Assembly (NCBI GenBank): GCA_021927905.1
Contig: BLLK01000045.1
Location: forward strand, 2,232,001-2,296,000
Source: Chaetoceros tenuissimus
Lineage: Eukaryota; Bacillariophyta; Thalassiosirophyceae; Chaetocerotales; Chaetocerotaceae
Length of the DNA stretch: 64,000 nt
Direction: 5' to 3'
Below, in pieces: positions 1-10,700 of this stretch. Below the pieces are notes generated by a model, which did no database searches, was not told where the DNA came from, and worked only from the letters and a program-made list of their open reading frames with translations. The position numbers and the translations under genes were made by a program. Position 1 is the stretch's first letter, and each line of letters begins with the position of its first letter.

Positions 1-727
1 CTTCTGTGACATCAAATGAAAGGAGACTGTCTTTACTCAAAGATCTGGAGTTGGAATTATTCCCATTTTCTATCAAGTCTTTCGTAAGATCTTGGATCTC
101 ACTAAAATCAAAATCTCCTAATTGATCATCACCAAGGGATATGCAACTATCCTTCGAAGAAGCTGCCAAAGTTTTACCTGAAAACGATGGCATACTGATT
201 GAACTTATCGTGCGAATAAATGAAAATTCATGTTTTTTGCCATCTCTCGCTTCTTGTGATTTGGACTCATCATTATCCATATCCGAGTCAGATCGAATCA
301 ATGCATCCACAACGTCTTCATCTCTTGAAGAATAATAGGATGATTGCAATGTTGTATCAGTCGTCTGGAATGTCTGGTTCTTTGTAACAAATCTGTATTG
401 ATTCTTATGTGTGCTGATCTGTAGAGATGTCTTTTCATCTAAATATATCTCTCTAGGAATGTTTGGATCTCTATTATATCCTACATCAAGATTTCCTAGT
501 AAGCAGAATTTCAGTACATTTGTCTCAAAGCAGGTGGAAAATTTCTGCAAAAGATGCGTTGGATACGATAAAAAATTGTGTTGCGGGCTGGATTTGCTCT
601 TGTCTTGAATCTGTGCAGTCATATCATGCACCGAAGAGTCCGGATCTCTCTCGCATCGATCACCACATCTTCGAGCCAAAACAGAGCTCTCTCCGCTCCG
701 AATGGGACATGTTAACATATTCATCAT
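1..727 (-). CDS. Ser/Asp-rich hypothetical protein (3' part outside window)
   Basis: The reading frame on the minus strand is open from an ATG at 725-727 (two further ATGs follow within four codons) to the window edge without a stop, about 242 codons. The protein is rich in Ser, Asp, Lys and Asn, with phosphosite-like clusters and no membrane segment or domain that I recognise. The frame stays open at AT-rich composition, which supports real coding. The C-terminus lies to the left of position 1. Introns cannot be excluded, and no function can be assigned. Confidence 0.6.
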   Translation of the reverse strand, partial: MMNMLTCPIRSGESSVLARRCGDRCERDPDSSVHDMTAQIQDKSKSSPQHNFLSYPTHLLQKFSTCFETNVLKFCLLGNLDVGYNRDPNIPREIYLDEKTSLQISTHKNQYRFVTKNQTFQTTDTTLQSSYYSSRDEDVVDALIRSDSDMDNDESKSQEARDGKKHEFSFIRTISSISMPSFSGKTLAASSKDSCISLGDDQLGDFDFSEIQDLTKDLIENGNNSNSRSLSKDSLLSFDVTE

Positions 728-1128
728 ATATATGTATACTTTAAATATGTAATAGTAATAGTGAAGGCTTTTGAGTGTGAAGGACCATCATGAGAAAAAA
801 ATGTTCTTGTTCTTCACCTTCAGCGATTGTCAATACAGCTATTTAGCCTTATACAAACAAGAATAATACATATTACGGATTACAGGAACACAAGACTTTG
901 TCCAATTTTTCATTTCAGAAAAAAAATTACGGTTTGACGGTTTATCAAAATACTTAAGCAAAAGGGTAGCCATTGCTTCTCTGCAACTATCTAAATAAAA
1001 ATCGATTATCATCTTGTAGATTACATGTTTCCACTTTTCAAATCGAATTGTTTTGACTTTTATGAAACGATACGAGTTGAATACACGATACTTTCAAAGA
1101 ACATTCAGAGATTAATTTTTCATTCAGT
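728..1128. other. Intergenic, divergent promoters
   Basis: AT-rich gap between the divergent starts of the truncated Ser-rich gene and the AGTRAP-like gene. I see no gene, repeat or clear element in it. Confidence 0.5.
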
Positions 1129-1506
1129 ATGGAACCTTCTCTGATGCTTTCGCGATTAGCATATGCCTTACTTGCTTGTTCTCTCTTGTTGAACCTTAGT
1201 TTTGTAAAGGCCTATCCGTCCTATAATGATGTACTAGCACTGACAACATGGTTCTACTCTATTAACTCTTCAATTATCGATTCGTACCAAATTCCACTAC
1301 TTGGATCAATTCAGGTCCTTGCTACTTCCACTTTTATACTGGATATTCTTTTCATTATACTTTGGAGTGGTGAAATAGTTGAAAGTGATGACTCTGGGTT
1401 CTTATTCAAGACTCTGTTTGGTGTCTTTGTTCTTGAACATGGCCTTGAAACTTTTTCTTTCCTTTACAGTTTCCACCCTGCAAGTACAGTTGTTCGAGCA
1501 AAATGA
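1129..1506 (+). CDS. AGTRAP-like small multi-pass membrane protein
   Basis: A 125-residue frame starts at ATG 1129. It has a hydrophobic N-terminus that looks like a signal or first membrane segment (residues 9-28), then two or three further hydrophobic stretches. The core, with a short LATSTFILDILF segment followed by an acidic loop and another membrane segment, resembles the type-1 angiotensin II receptor-associated protein family, where the motif is LATIFLDI. Human AGTRAP has a cytosolic tail after the last membrane segment. Here the frame stops soon after that segment, while a neighbouring frame carries a hydrophilic tail to 1681, so a small intron or an assembly indel is possible. The family call rests on my memory of the human sequence and is tentative. 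Confidence 0.5.
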   Translation: MEPSLMLSRLAYALLACSLLLNLSFVKAYPSYNDVLALTTWFYSINSSIIDSYQIPLLGSIQVLATSTFILDILFIILWSGEIVESDDSGFLFKTLFGVFVLEHGLETFSFLYSFHPASTVVRAK

Positions 1507-1681
1507 AGAGCATGAAAAGAATGAAAAGAAAGGTATTGGAGCAGTTTCACATGAATCGGAGTCGGGAAATATTCTCTATCCTATCGATGCGAAAGATGAA
1601 ATCAAAACACCAAGAAATTATTCAAAACCATCGTCAACATTTGATTTCACTCCAGGAATTCCGGGTCTATTGAGTCCTTAA
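1507..1681 (+). other. Displaced hydrophilic tail, +1 frame
   Basis: Directly after the stop of the AGTRAP-like frame, the next frame is open to a stop at 1679-1681. It encodes a charged, Glu/Lys-rich segment ending in a Pro/Gly-rich stretch. It has the length and character expected for the missing cytosolic tail. An intron of length 3n+1 ending at the AG of 1468-1469 (for example from the GT at 1385 or 1421) would join the frames, but neither donor is consensus. Confidence 0.35.
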
Positions 1682-2932
1682 TAATATGAGAAACAATGTC
1701 GTTTCAATTCAAATTAATTTTATAAGTCCTATCTATTGGATGTAACTCCCTTCCTTTCATTGGAGAGCAACAGGTTCAGTCATATTTTCTACTTCAGAGC
1801 CTACGAAGGATATTGTCGAAACTCATTCAAATTTATGTATGGGCAAAAATCCTTGCTCAATAATAAATTAAGAAGTTGCAGACTACTCTGTGCTTCACTA
1901 CTACGTAAGAGAGTGTATTTGTTTTGTGTGCGAGACATTAGAGGAAGGTTCACTACAGAGTGAATGTGTGTGTTGCTGTGCAAAAATGTTTGCGAACAAT
2001 TCAAGGAAAAGGTACTTTACCGTGGTATGATGGAGCAAAGCAAGCGATGCTTACAAGTCTTTTGTTGAGTAGTTAGTGAGATACATGTAGTCAATAAATC
2101 CAATATACGTTTGTTTCTTTCCTCTTTTTTGTTGGAATGACGTCAAATGAGTGGTACGAGTACATCAGTTTTTTGACTGTAGCAATTGTTGCTAAAATAG
2201 CTTGCTACCTAAAAAAATAGCGTCCTCCTCCCTCCTCCTCTTCTCTTCTCTTCTCCTCCAAAACATAAAGAAACAATGTGAATGTCCTAACAATTCACAA
2301 CACAACTAATTCATTACAACAACAACAACTACTAGTACCGGTACACATGAAATTTAGTAAACTAGAGATAGAATGCGTGGTTTGTTAAGGGTCTTTTGGG
2401 AGGAGAAAATGGATCTTCACAATTCAAACAATTCGTCGCCTACTTGAGTTGAACCACAACGATAGTAAATGTCACTCTTCTTCATCTTCCATTGGCTTCA
2501 ACTTTAGTTTGGAAAAATAAAGATATCATTGTCTATCATGGTGTGTTATTGAGTGAAGAGGAAAAAGCGAAATAGTAGATTGCATCATTATTATCATCGT
2601 ACTAAGTTGATCGACTAGCTAGATATTGCCGATAGCTAGCTACTGTAAAGATGAGACTAAAACAATTTGAAAATCAAAAAAATGACGCCAACAGAGAACA
2701 CTTTCCGCAACACTCCTCATTTTCAAAGATCATTGCCTTTCTTTCTGAGAAATAGAACTCTCTCTGAAAAGCACTTTGATTGTACACCGCTTTCAACTCT
2801 CTGTATACTGCAGCATCGAGTTAGAGAAGAAAGTTTGAAATCAGAGTAAGTCGTTTGTTTAGTATGAATCGATTCGATTGAATCTACTCTCATTAGGGTT
2901 TCTTCCTTTTCAGACCGTCAGTTTAACCAGAA
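1682..2932. other. Intergenic, 1.25 kb, with CT-rich tract
   Basis: No convincing gene. It holds a pyrimidine microsatellite (TCC/TCT units) around 2221-2260 and a short ACA/ACT repeat near 2318-2335. The small frames here (for example 1736-1963 and 2667-2849) have no coding character. The right end is presumably the promoter and 5' UTR of the gene starting at 2933. Confidence 0.5.
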
Positions 2933-5607
2933 ATGAGTCGCAACTTTCAAAGCCACAGGAGACAGGATAACTATCCACGCGTCATTGACGAATTGTTGCC
3001 GTCTTTTGTAAATATGCGTTTACTGGAAGATCTTGAGACATCACACGACTTCCGATACTTGCTCAGTCAAATCAAAAAGGATGGTGGTAGTACAATGAAA
3101 GCTCTTGAAGGTAAGTTTAATAACTAAATCAATATCTTGTTTCTAAAACTCTCTAAAGCAATCATCAGCCGTATTTCAAAAGGTGAAAGGATCAATGAGA
3201 GTTAGAGATGCTATCAACCTAGCAATTAACTGTTTGAAAGACTACCGAATGAGCCTTTACAACACGAGATTTCATATTGCGGATGAAGACATTGTAGAGC
3301 AAGGGGAATTTATTGAAAGAGATGGAGTCTCTCTTCAAAAGTTGACACCATACCAGCTCCAATTAAGTGTCCAAGGAAGACAAGAAATGTTGGATCGTCG
3401 CAACCAAGAGATTGTAGCGTTACGTGAACAGTTTGACGAGGCGCAAAAGAAGCATGCAGCGGAACTGGAGCAAATGAAAACAGCTTTAGCCAAGGCTAAA
3501 AAGGATGTATCCATAGCTAATAACGGAAAGAAACAGTTACGTGAGCAAAACAGTGAACTCAAGAGACAATTGGATGAAAACCTAAAAGACACAGGAAAGC
3601 GAAAGAAAACAAATCATGTTGTGGCGAATCCAGTGGTGAGTATGAATTTGTTTCATTGATATCATTTTCTTGCATGACCTAATTCATCTGTTTATAATTT
3701 TACGTTAGTCCCCTACTCCACAGACATCGACTCAAGATGCCTCAAGTCCAACTCGGCATTCGGATCCTTTGGAAAAAGTCAAATCTTTCCTTCGCCGACA
3801 AAACAGAGATCTCAAGGCTTCTCCAACGAATGCATTCAAGCATCTCGATCCATCTGAGAGAAAGAAGCAGCCCAAAGTCTATATGATGGCAATAGAAGGG
3901 AAGAAGTGCGAAACCTACGCAGCGATTGAAGAATCTTTAACGTCGAGGGATGGAACTCTGAAAGGAGCCTCTTCTTTACTTCTCTCAGAGGCAACAATTG
4001 CAAACATGAACAAGACCGCTGAAACAATTGGAGTCATAACCCCACCAATCGGAGGAACAGCGCCACAACTTGAAGAAGTTTCTGAAATGGTGGTTTTAGA
4101 TCTCAAATATGGAAATTTCGCCTGCCCTGAAGGTACCATGGTTGAGAGATCTGTACGCAAATTGAATAAAGATATTTCAAAGCATATTGGACTTCGCGAA
4201 AATGAAGCGGGTATTGCTATATTTGACAGGATTCCTCAACTTTTGCACTATAAGTTTCTGAATGAAGATGAAGAGATGCGCAAAGAAATCAACAAGTTGA
4301 CTTCCGAGCAAAAGGCAGATCCAGAATTTGCAAGTTTATTTGCGGAGAACATCAAGTTGATTGCCACTACCGAGTCGGATGCAATATATTTACTTGAGAA
4401 TGTACACAAACCAATGCTGAAAGGACTGAAAGAAAGAGATGTCAAACTTGGAAACTTGCATAACTTTTTCACTGAAAAGTCGGATCGTTTTGGCATTGAC
4501 GGTGCAAAATTTGTCACAATGCTTGAAGAAGTTCTTGGCCATGAACCATGTGTTGTGAAGACAAAACATTTGACACATGGATTGAGAGAGAAAACAGTTG
4601 ATGTCAATTATTTGTCTACAATCACAGAAGCAATCAAGGCTCAGTTTCACTTCGTGGGAGAGGCAACTATCGTGGGATATTCAAGAAAAGAAGGTGAAGA
4701 GTATTTGAATACGGGAGTAGCAATGAGGGTAATTGATCAGCTATTAAGTCGCCTTCATATTCAACCCGAGGCACGTGACGGAGAGTATAACCATATAAAG
4801 GATCAACGTGGAAAGTTAACAATGGAGAGGAATGCCAATAGCAAGGACATGACTTTGAAAGAGTTTCTACAGAACCGTGCCAAAAAGGGTGCAGAGACTT
4901 TGAAGGCAAATGCAGCAACTGCGGGTGTGTCACGGTACGAATACACGGGTGGAGATGCAACTTCCTTGAAACGGTCTGTCTCTAAGAAGGCATATACCGA
5001 TAAACAACCAGTCTCTTATTGTTATCCTGACGGCAATGTTTGTAAGATGACATTTGGAGGGATCTGTAAGTTGGTTGCAGAGCAACATGGCTCTGAATTC
5101 ATGGACGAGAATGAGAAAGAAGTTGACAAGGAACGTGTCAGAGAAAGAGTTCGAATCTATAAAGCCCCATCTTGTTTCTCGCCGGTGTGTGAAGGAGGTC
5201 CTTGGGTTGCAAATAGTGATGAGATATGTTTGGAGAAACAGGAACGAGGTAAGAGACCTCAGAAAAGAGGAGAGTACAATGCTGCAAGGTCAAAGAAGAT
5301 TTCAGATACTAGGAAGGCAAATACCGATAAACAACCAGTCTCTTATTGTTATCCTGACGGCAAAGTTTGTCAGACGACATTTGGAGGGATCTGTAATTTG
5401 GTTGCAGAGCGACATGGCTCTGAATTCATGGACGAGAATGAGAAAGAAGTTGACAAGGAACGTGTCAGAGGTAAAGTTCAACAATACAAAACCCCATCTA
5501 TCTTATCGCCGGTGTGTGAAGGTGGTCCTTGGGTTGCAAATAGTGATGAGATATGTTTGGAGAAGTATAATCAATCTCATTTGAAGAAAGTCGCTGAAGA
5601 GAAGTGA
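2933..5607 (+). CDS. Coiled-coil protein with C-terminal duplicated Cys module
   Basis: Three exons: 2933-3110, 3169-3635 and 3709-5607. Both introns are GT-AG (GTAAGT and GTGAGT donors) and keep frame, giving about 847 residues. The N-terminus is helical. Exon 2 carries a long Lys/Glu/Gln heptad region typical of a coiled coil. Exon 3 begins with a Ser/Thr-rich linker and a globular middle region that I do not recognise. It ends in two near-identical modules about 80 residues long, set 109 codons apart. Each has the pattern CYPDGxVCxxTFGGIC and ends in SPVCEGGPWVANSDEIC. The four or five conserved cysteines suggest a disulfide or metal-binding fold, but there is no signal peptide. The second copy is followed almost at once by the stop at 5605-5607, and an open frame continues beside it. 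Unknown function, possibly a lineage-specific family. Confidence 0.75.
4994..5238 (+). repeat. Cys module, copy 1 of tandem duplication
   Basis: In-gene direct repeat, 327 bp upstream of copy 2. By hand alignment the two 245-bp blocks differ at about 19 positions. Those differences cluster in the last third, so the duplication looks fairly recent or homogenised by conversion. Confidence 0.9.
5321..5565 (+). repeat. Cys module, copy 2 of tandem duplication
   Basis: Second copy of the block at 4994-5238, in the same frame and separated from it by a basic linker of about 27 residues. The sequence diverges straight after the last Cys (DEIC). Confidence 0.9.
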
Positions 5608-5836
5608 GCTGAAGCATAAGTTGAGTAATTGCAACAAGAAGCTGGGTGGTTACGTTCAGGATATTGAAATGTTGAAGGAGGCTCTTCATATTGCCGCTGA
5701 AGATGTTGCTCGTTTCGCAGAACAAAAGGAAAGTGTAGAAGAAGTTTTCTTTGACTCGACTCCGCCAAAAATGCAACCAAAGGAAACTAGAATCATTGTC
5801 AATGAGGATTTGTCTTTTCAAGTTGTTTCAAACTAA
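5585..5836 (+). other. Possible continuation of the coiled-coil gene in another frame
   Basis: From 5585 the frame +1 to exon 3 is open to a stop at 5834-5836. It encodes a basic helical start, then an amphipathic Leu/Ala/Glu-rich segment and an acidic end, about 83 residues. It overlaps the last codons of the upstream gene and has coding-like composition. No intron of believable length joins the frames: a GT at 5565 with an AG at 5586 would give only 22 bp. A frameshift, an assembly indel or a small separate gene are all possible. Confidence 0.35.
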
Positions 5837-5962
5837 TGTAGTGTTTCAGCATTCAAAGACTTTTCCCACAAACTGCATCACGATAACTAGTTTGTCACGT
5901 ATACTAAGTACATAATAAGTCTATCTTACTTTCTATTCTTCTTGAGTGCTCTAGCTATTTAT

Positions 5963-7135
5963 TTACAGTATCTTCAATTTGCGGTGGCCATAGCCTTCTG
6001 CATCCTTGTGTCTATCAAAAAGTTCCTCAAGCTTCTGCAAATAAAGCGCATGATATTTATCTACTGACTCTGGTTTAATGTTTTCTCCTTCACATGGTAC
6101 ATCAATTGGCTCACCAAATACGACAGTTAGTTGTTCTGCTTTTGGGATAAAGAATGGAATACCAAATCTAGATTTGAAAACAAAGTTTGTTTAGATGACA
6201 TGATATCAACTGAAAGTGGTGATTGAAGTTTCTGGATACTTACCTTCCAGTGAATACAACAGGAAGAAATCCAATGGTTCTTGCAAGCTTTACGATAAAG
6301 TTCCCACGAGGAATAAAGTAAGAATAAGATTTATCTAGGCCAAACGCAAAAACAGGCACTATCGGAACACCCTTTTCAAGTGCCAATTTGATAAAACCCT
6401 TTCTACCACGAAGATATAAAATGAGCTCATCCTTCTTCTTTGGGTCAATCATTGTGACTTCTTGCACTCCACCACTTTTTGTTCAAATAAGGCAGGAGGT
6501 CAGTGAGATGTGAGATGTAACACCTTTCAATTTATCCAAGAAAGAAATACTTACGGAACAAACCCAACCATCTCTGTGTTTGCCAATCTCTTTCGAAATG
6601 TCTTCTTATCAACCGGCTTACAACCTACCCAACTGTAGACTTGTCTAATGATTGGGAGTTTGAAAATTGCAGAAGTTACGAGTGCGCATCCTGTCTTTCT
6701 CATTTTTCCAGGTAGGTACCCCAATGCTTCACTGAATACCATTACAGTAAACGGGAGCATGTCATGGGGTTCTTTCGCAAAAATCGCACTTTTGCCATTC
6801 TCGTCAATTTTCTTTAGAGCTGCTTCATTTTCAATAATTACTTTCAGTCCAAAATAACGTGCAGCTGTTTTCATAATCCAGTTGCCAATAGATATTCCTA
6901 TCTTCCCAGGGAACTTTGGAGGAAGTAGCAATGATGTCAAGAGAACCCCCGTGATGATTTTGCGTTGGAGAGTAGACGCAAAAAAGGCTGCGTAGAGAAT
7001 GATGTAGGTAAGAAAACCCATCCACCCAAGCCACAGCATGACAGCGATTGTTGGTACAAGACCTGAGTTATGCTCGTTCTCATGAACTTTCCATTTTGGG
7101 GAAGGCTCCTTCATTGTTTCTCTACACATGACCAA
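5963..7135 (-). CDS. DGAT2: Diacylglycerol O-acyltransferase type 2
   Basis: Acyl-CoA:diacylglycerol acyltransferase of the ER membrane, the last step of triacylglycerol synthesis. Three exons on the minus strand: 7135-6555, 6474-6244 and 6167-5963, with GTAAGT donors and all frames continuous, giving 338 residues, normal for the family. Two adjacent membrane segments lie at residues 27-71. The signature EPHD at 122-125 corresponds to the plant EPHS and animal HPHG acyltransferase motif. The FVPGGVQE block at 192-199 and the RGRKGF-x-ALE-x-G block follow, then the family's C-terminal FGxPI. The Asp after EPH replaces the Ser of plants. Algae usually hold several DGAT2 copies, so the paralogue number cannot be given. 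Confidence 0.93.
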
Positions 7136-7705
7136 ATAGAATGCAAGTTTCTAGTAGATCAAGAATTATTCAAGCACTAGTTCTGCGATGATAGTTGAGT
7201 GAAGAGTGAAAACAAGAATAGAAATAGAGAGTAGAGAGGGAAAATAGAAATTTACAATGACGGATGACGGAGGGAGGAAAGCATACAGCAGCACAGCAGC
7301 ATACAGCAGAAGATCGAAACACGCAAAAGTAAATAGCTAGGAATTTATATGGCTACCTAATGAAAGAAGGAAAGAAAGAAGACGGCGAAACATTTTGGAT
7401 TCAGGGTCATAGATGAGGCTAAAATGACTACACTAATCACTAATACATACTTACAGCATCAATCCCATTCTAATGTGCATCTCCAAGCTCCACACAAACT
7501 ATCAGTTCATTCTTTATCTAACTTCCTTCAGTAAAAGAAAATTGTTTCATAATTCATAAGTAAGTTTGAAGCACTGACCTGACTACGAACTCGCGTAAGT
7601 GAATGCAAAGCAGTTCATTTCTTCTTGTCTTTCCAATCATCTTTCGAAATTGTGTTCTCACCCAATGATTATGTACATGTGCAATAGACTTTGACAGAAA
7701 AAAAG
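7136..7705. other. Intergenic, divergent promoters of DGAT2 and TPR gene
   Basis: 570 bp, purine-rich near the DGAT2 start (AGCA repeats around 7285-7310, GAAAGAAAGA near 7365-7380). No gene or structured element seen. Confidence 0.5.
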
Positions 7706-10700
7706 ATGGAACAAGTTGATAGTCAGTCAAGCCTCAATTCTCAGAGAAGGAGGAGAAGCATTGGAAATGAAAACGATGGTTTGAAGGAGACATGTCCTAC
7801 TCCACCTCCAAATGCAGCTTTTCGATCCTTACCAATAGCTTCCAGAAATGTCACAGATCAGCCAGTCATGAAGAAAAGTACTTCGAAAGAACCACCTTTC
7901 CCAAAGGCAGCTCAAATTGTTGTAAATGGAACACCAGTTAGATCACCATCTGCATTCAGCAACAGTATTTCCAACGAGAGATTGAGTGATCAACCATCTT
8001 CTCCTACGACACTTACAAATAGTACAAGTTCTTCTTCTGATGGTCACAAGAATACTCCTACATTAGACATTGGCGATGAGAACATGATTGAAAAAGATTG
8101 CATAGATGATAATATTGAAGTACCAGGAGTGAAGGAACTGGTTACTCCGAAAAATGTAATGACAGAGATTTCTGCTCCCCAGACGCAAATGTTATACGAT
8201 GAATTGTTGCAGAAGTTACCAATGGATTCCGAACATTCTGGAACAATAATGTCGATGGATGTTTCGATAAATGCGGGATCACGTTCTCCGTCTGTACTAT
8301 CATCACAAGAATATGATTCAAGTAGTAAAGATTCCGAAAAGAAGGAGAAGGAGATGCTTAGAATGAAACATTTGAACTTTTTGCTAGATCAGCATCATCG
8401 AAGAATTGCAGGTGGAATTGGAGATAACAAAGTGATATGGACTGCTAATAATAGTGGTGACGAATCAAGTCGCTCAAGTAGTAACTTTAACTCATACGAA
8501 GAACAAGCTAAATCGGAGGAATACTCATCCAAAGGTGATGGAGGTCTTGACAAATCGTTTTTGAGTGAAAGTGGCAAAAGCTTAAACAATAGAAGTACAA
8601 AAGGAATTGCAAAGGATTCGTCGTCGTCCCTATTCGAGAATTTTGATAGAACTTGGTCGTCCTTACATAACTTTGACAATTCTAGTTCTGGGGATGATGT
8701 TGGAGCGGCATCTACGCTAGAAATTGAGAGACTATGTTTTGCGAGCCTTGTTCATATTCTACTCCGAGCTCAGCCAAGTACAGGCGCAATTGCTGCTACT
8801 TTGGGTTCTGTGCCTGTCGACGTTGTAAAGTTATTCTGGAATAGAATTATTATATTCAACTCAGAAATAAGCAACACAAATGCATTCGATAAAATCGCTT
8901 CCATCCTTCACTGTCTGACAGAGAGACTCCGATACACAAAAATGCAGATATCTGATGACGGCACCGAGACATCTTTGAGTCTATCACACGATGTCTATGC
9001 GCAGTATGCAAAATATATTTTTGAATGCGACGGAATTACTCAAGAAAATATAGATCAATGGAACCTTTCATTTGTCGGAGAGCTGCAAAATGTTCTACTT
9101 TCTGATCAAGATGGTTTTTACGGTGATGTGTCGCCTGTTGTCAAGGAATATGCAGCCAAGACTCTACCCTCATTACTCGTAAATGCAATGTCACCTGTTA
9201 TGACCACCGCCACTTTTGCTCAATCTAATCTGCGAAAGGAATTCGAGAATGAATGTATTTCGAATATTGTAATACTATTGAGTAATCAAAGGTATCTCGA
9301 ATATCGCATGAATATTTTAGGATCTCGAAGAAGCGATAAGACAACACCCTCCGAAGTTGAAAATGACTCTGATTCTGAATTACGCATGAAAGGTGAACAA
9401 GTCCTTCGATCCACTGTTCAGCATATTAAAGAACTTGAAGGAATCATAGTCACCATTTCAAAGAAAACTGATTTTGTTTTAGTGGGAGAGGAGAAATATG
9501 ATGTCACTAGAGCCGGTGTTACAATATATAATGCTTGGAAAGATTCTTGCAAAAAAGCAATGGATGAAGGAAGAGTAATTGCAAAGTTGAAGAATGGCAA
9601 TGTTGCGAATCCCTCAATGGATTCCCAACCAATGAATACACAATATTCAACCAACAGGCGTTTCAAGCGATCATCGGACAGCAAATTAATGTTGTCATAT
9701 GCCGAAGCATGTCTCACATGGAAACCAAAGCAATTTCTTCCAAAAATTGGAGACTACACTTTAGATGATACACTGTCTAATATTGAGTTGATTAGAAATA
9801 GCAAAAATTTGGTCAAGAGCAAGGGCAAATTGAAAATGTTTGGTAAACGAGCAAAAGAAAATAGGCCGACAATGGCACTTTCCGAGCTACTTGACATAAG
9901 CGTTGATTTGCTAAGCTTTGAAATTTGTATTGGTAAAGCATTTTATTTGATTGGAGAGTCTCTTGCAGCAGTAACATCTAGCAAGAATTTAGTATACAAT
10001 CGACAGGCAGGACGAACTATAGGATTGATTCTCACAGGACCGAATGCCTGCACTGCAAAACTATCTTGCTGTGCAACAGCTTTGGAAACATACATCAGAA
10101 TTTCCTTTGTAGTTGGTTTTCTTTTATCAGACGAATTAAGAGATGTCGACGAGGATGATCTTGTTGACCTTGGTTTCAATTATGAGGACACAGGCGGCTC
10201 TGATCCTTCTTCTAGAATGAAGAAATTGATAAAGGATAGAGAGACAGCAGTAGAACTTATGGGCCAATTAGATATTCTTATTGCCGAAGGCTTCTTCGCT
10301 CTTGCTAACCACCTAATGTGTGGTAATCAACTAGGACAGGCAGATGCAATTGACATGGCAGGCATTAGCATAATCAATAATCTTGGTGAACAATCTTTGA
10401 TCACATTTGCAAAGGAAACAGTAGCCCCGAGTCAACGTACGAAACCCTCAGACATTTCGAAAGTCCTTCAATGCTATCAACTCTCTATGCACTTTTTGCG
10501 TCTTGGGATGCCAGAACTTAACGATGAAGAAGAAAGTGAAAGTACTGGGATTCTTCAGACGGAGACGACAAATAATGTCTATGATAATGATCTTGATGTA
10601 TTCAAGATTCACCAGCGCATTTTGCACACGGCAGTTTTACATGCATTTGGAATCTACTACTACGAGCATTCAGGTGACTTTCGAAAGGCGAAAACATTAC

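Noticed and set aside
2221-2260. Pyrimidine tract as a functional element
   Set aside because: It is a plain CT microsatellite; nothing else supports a function.
2667-2849. 60-codon frame before the coiled-coil gene
   Set aside because: No homology, no splice link in frame to 2933, and ordinary flanking composition.
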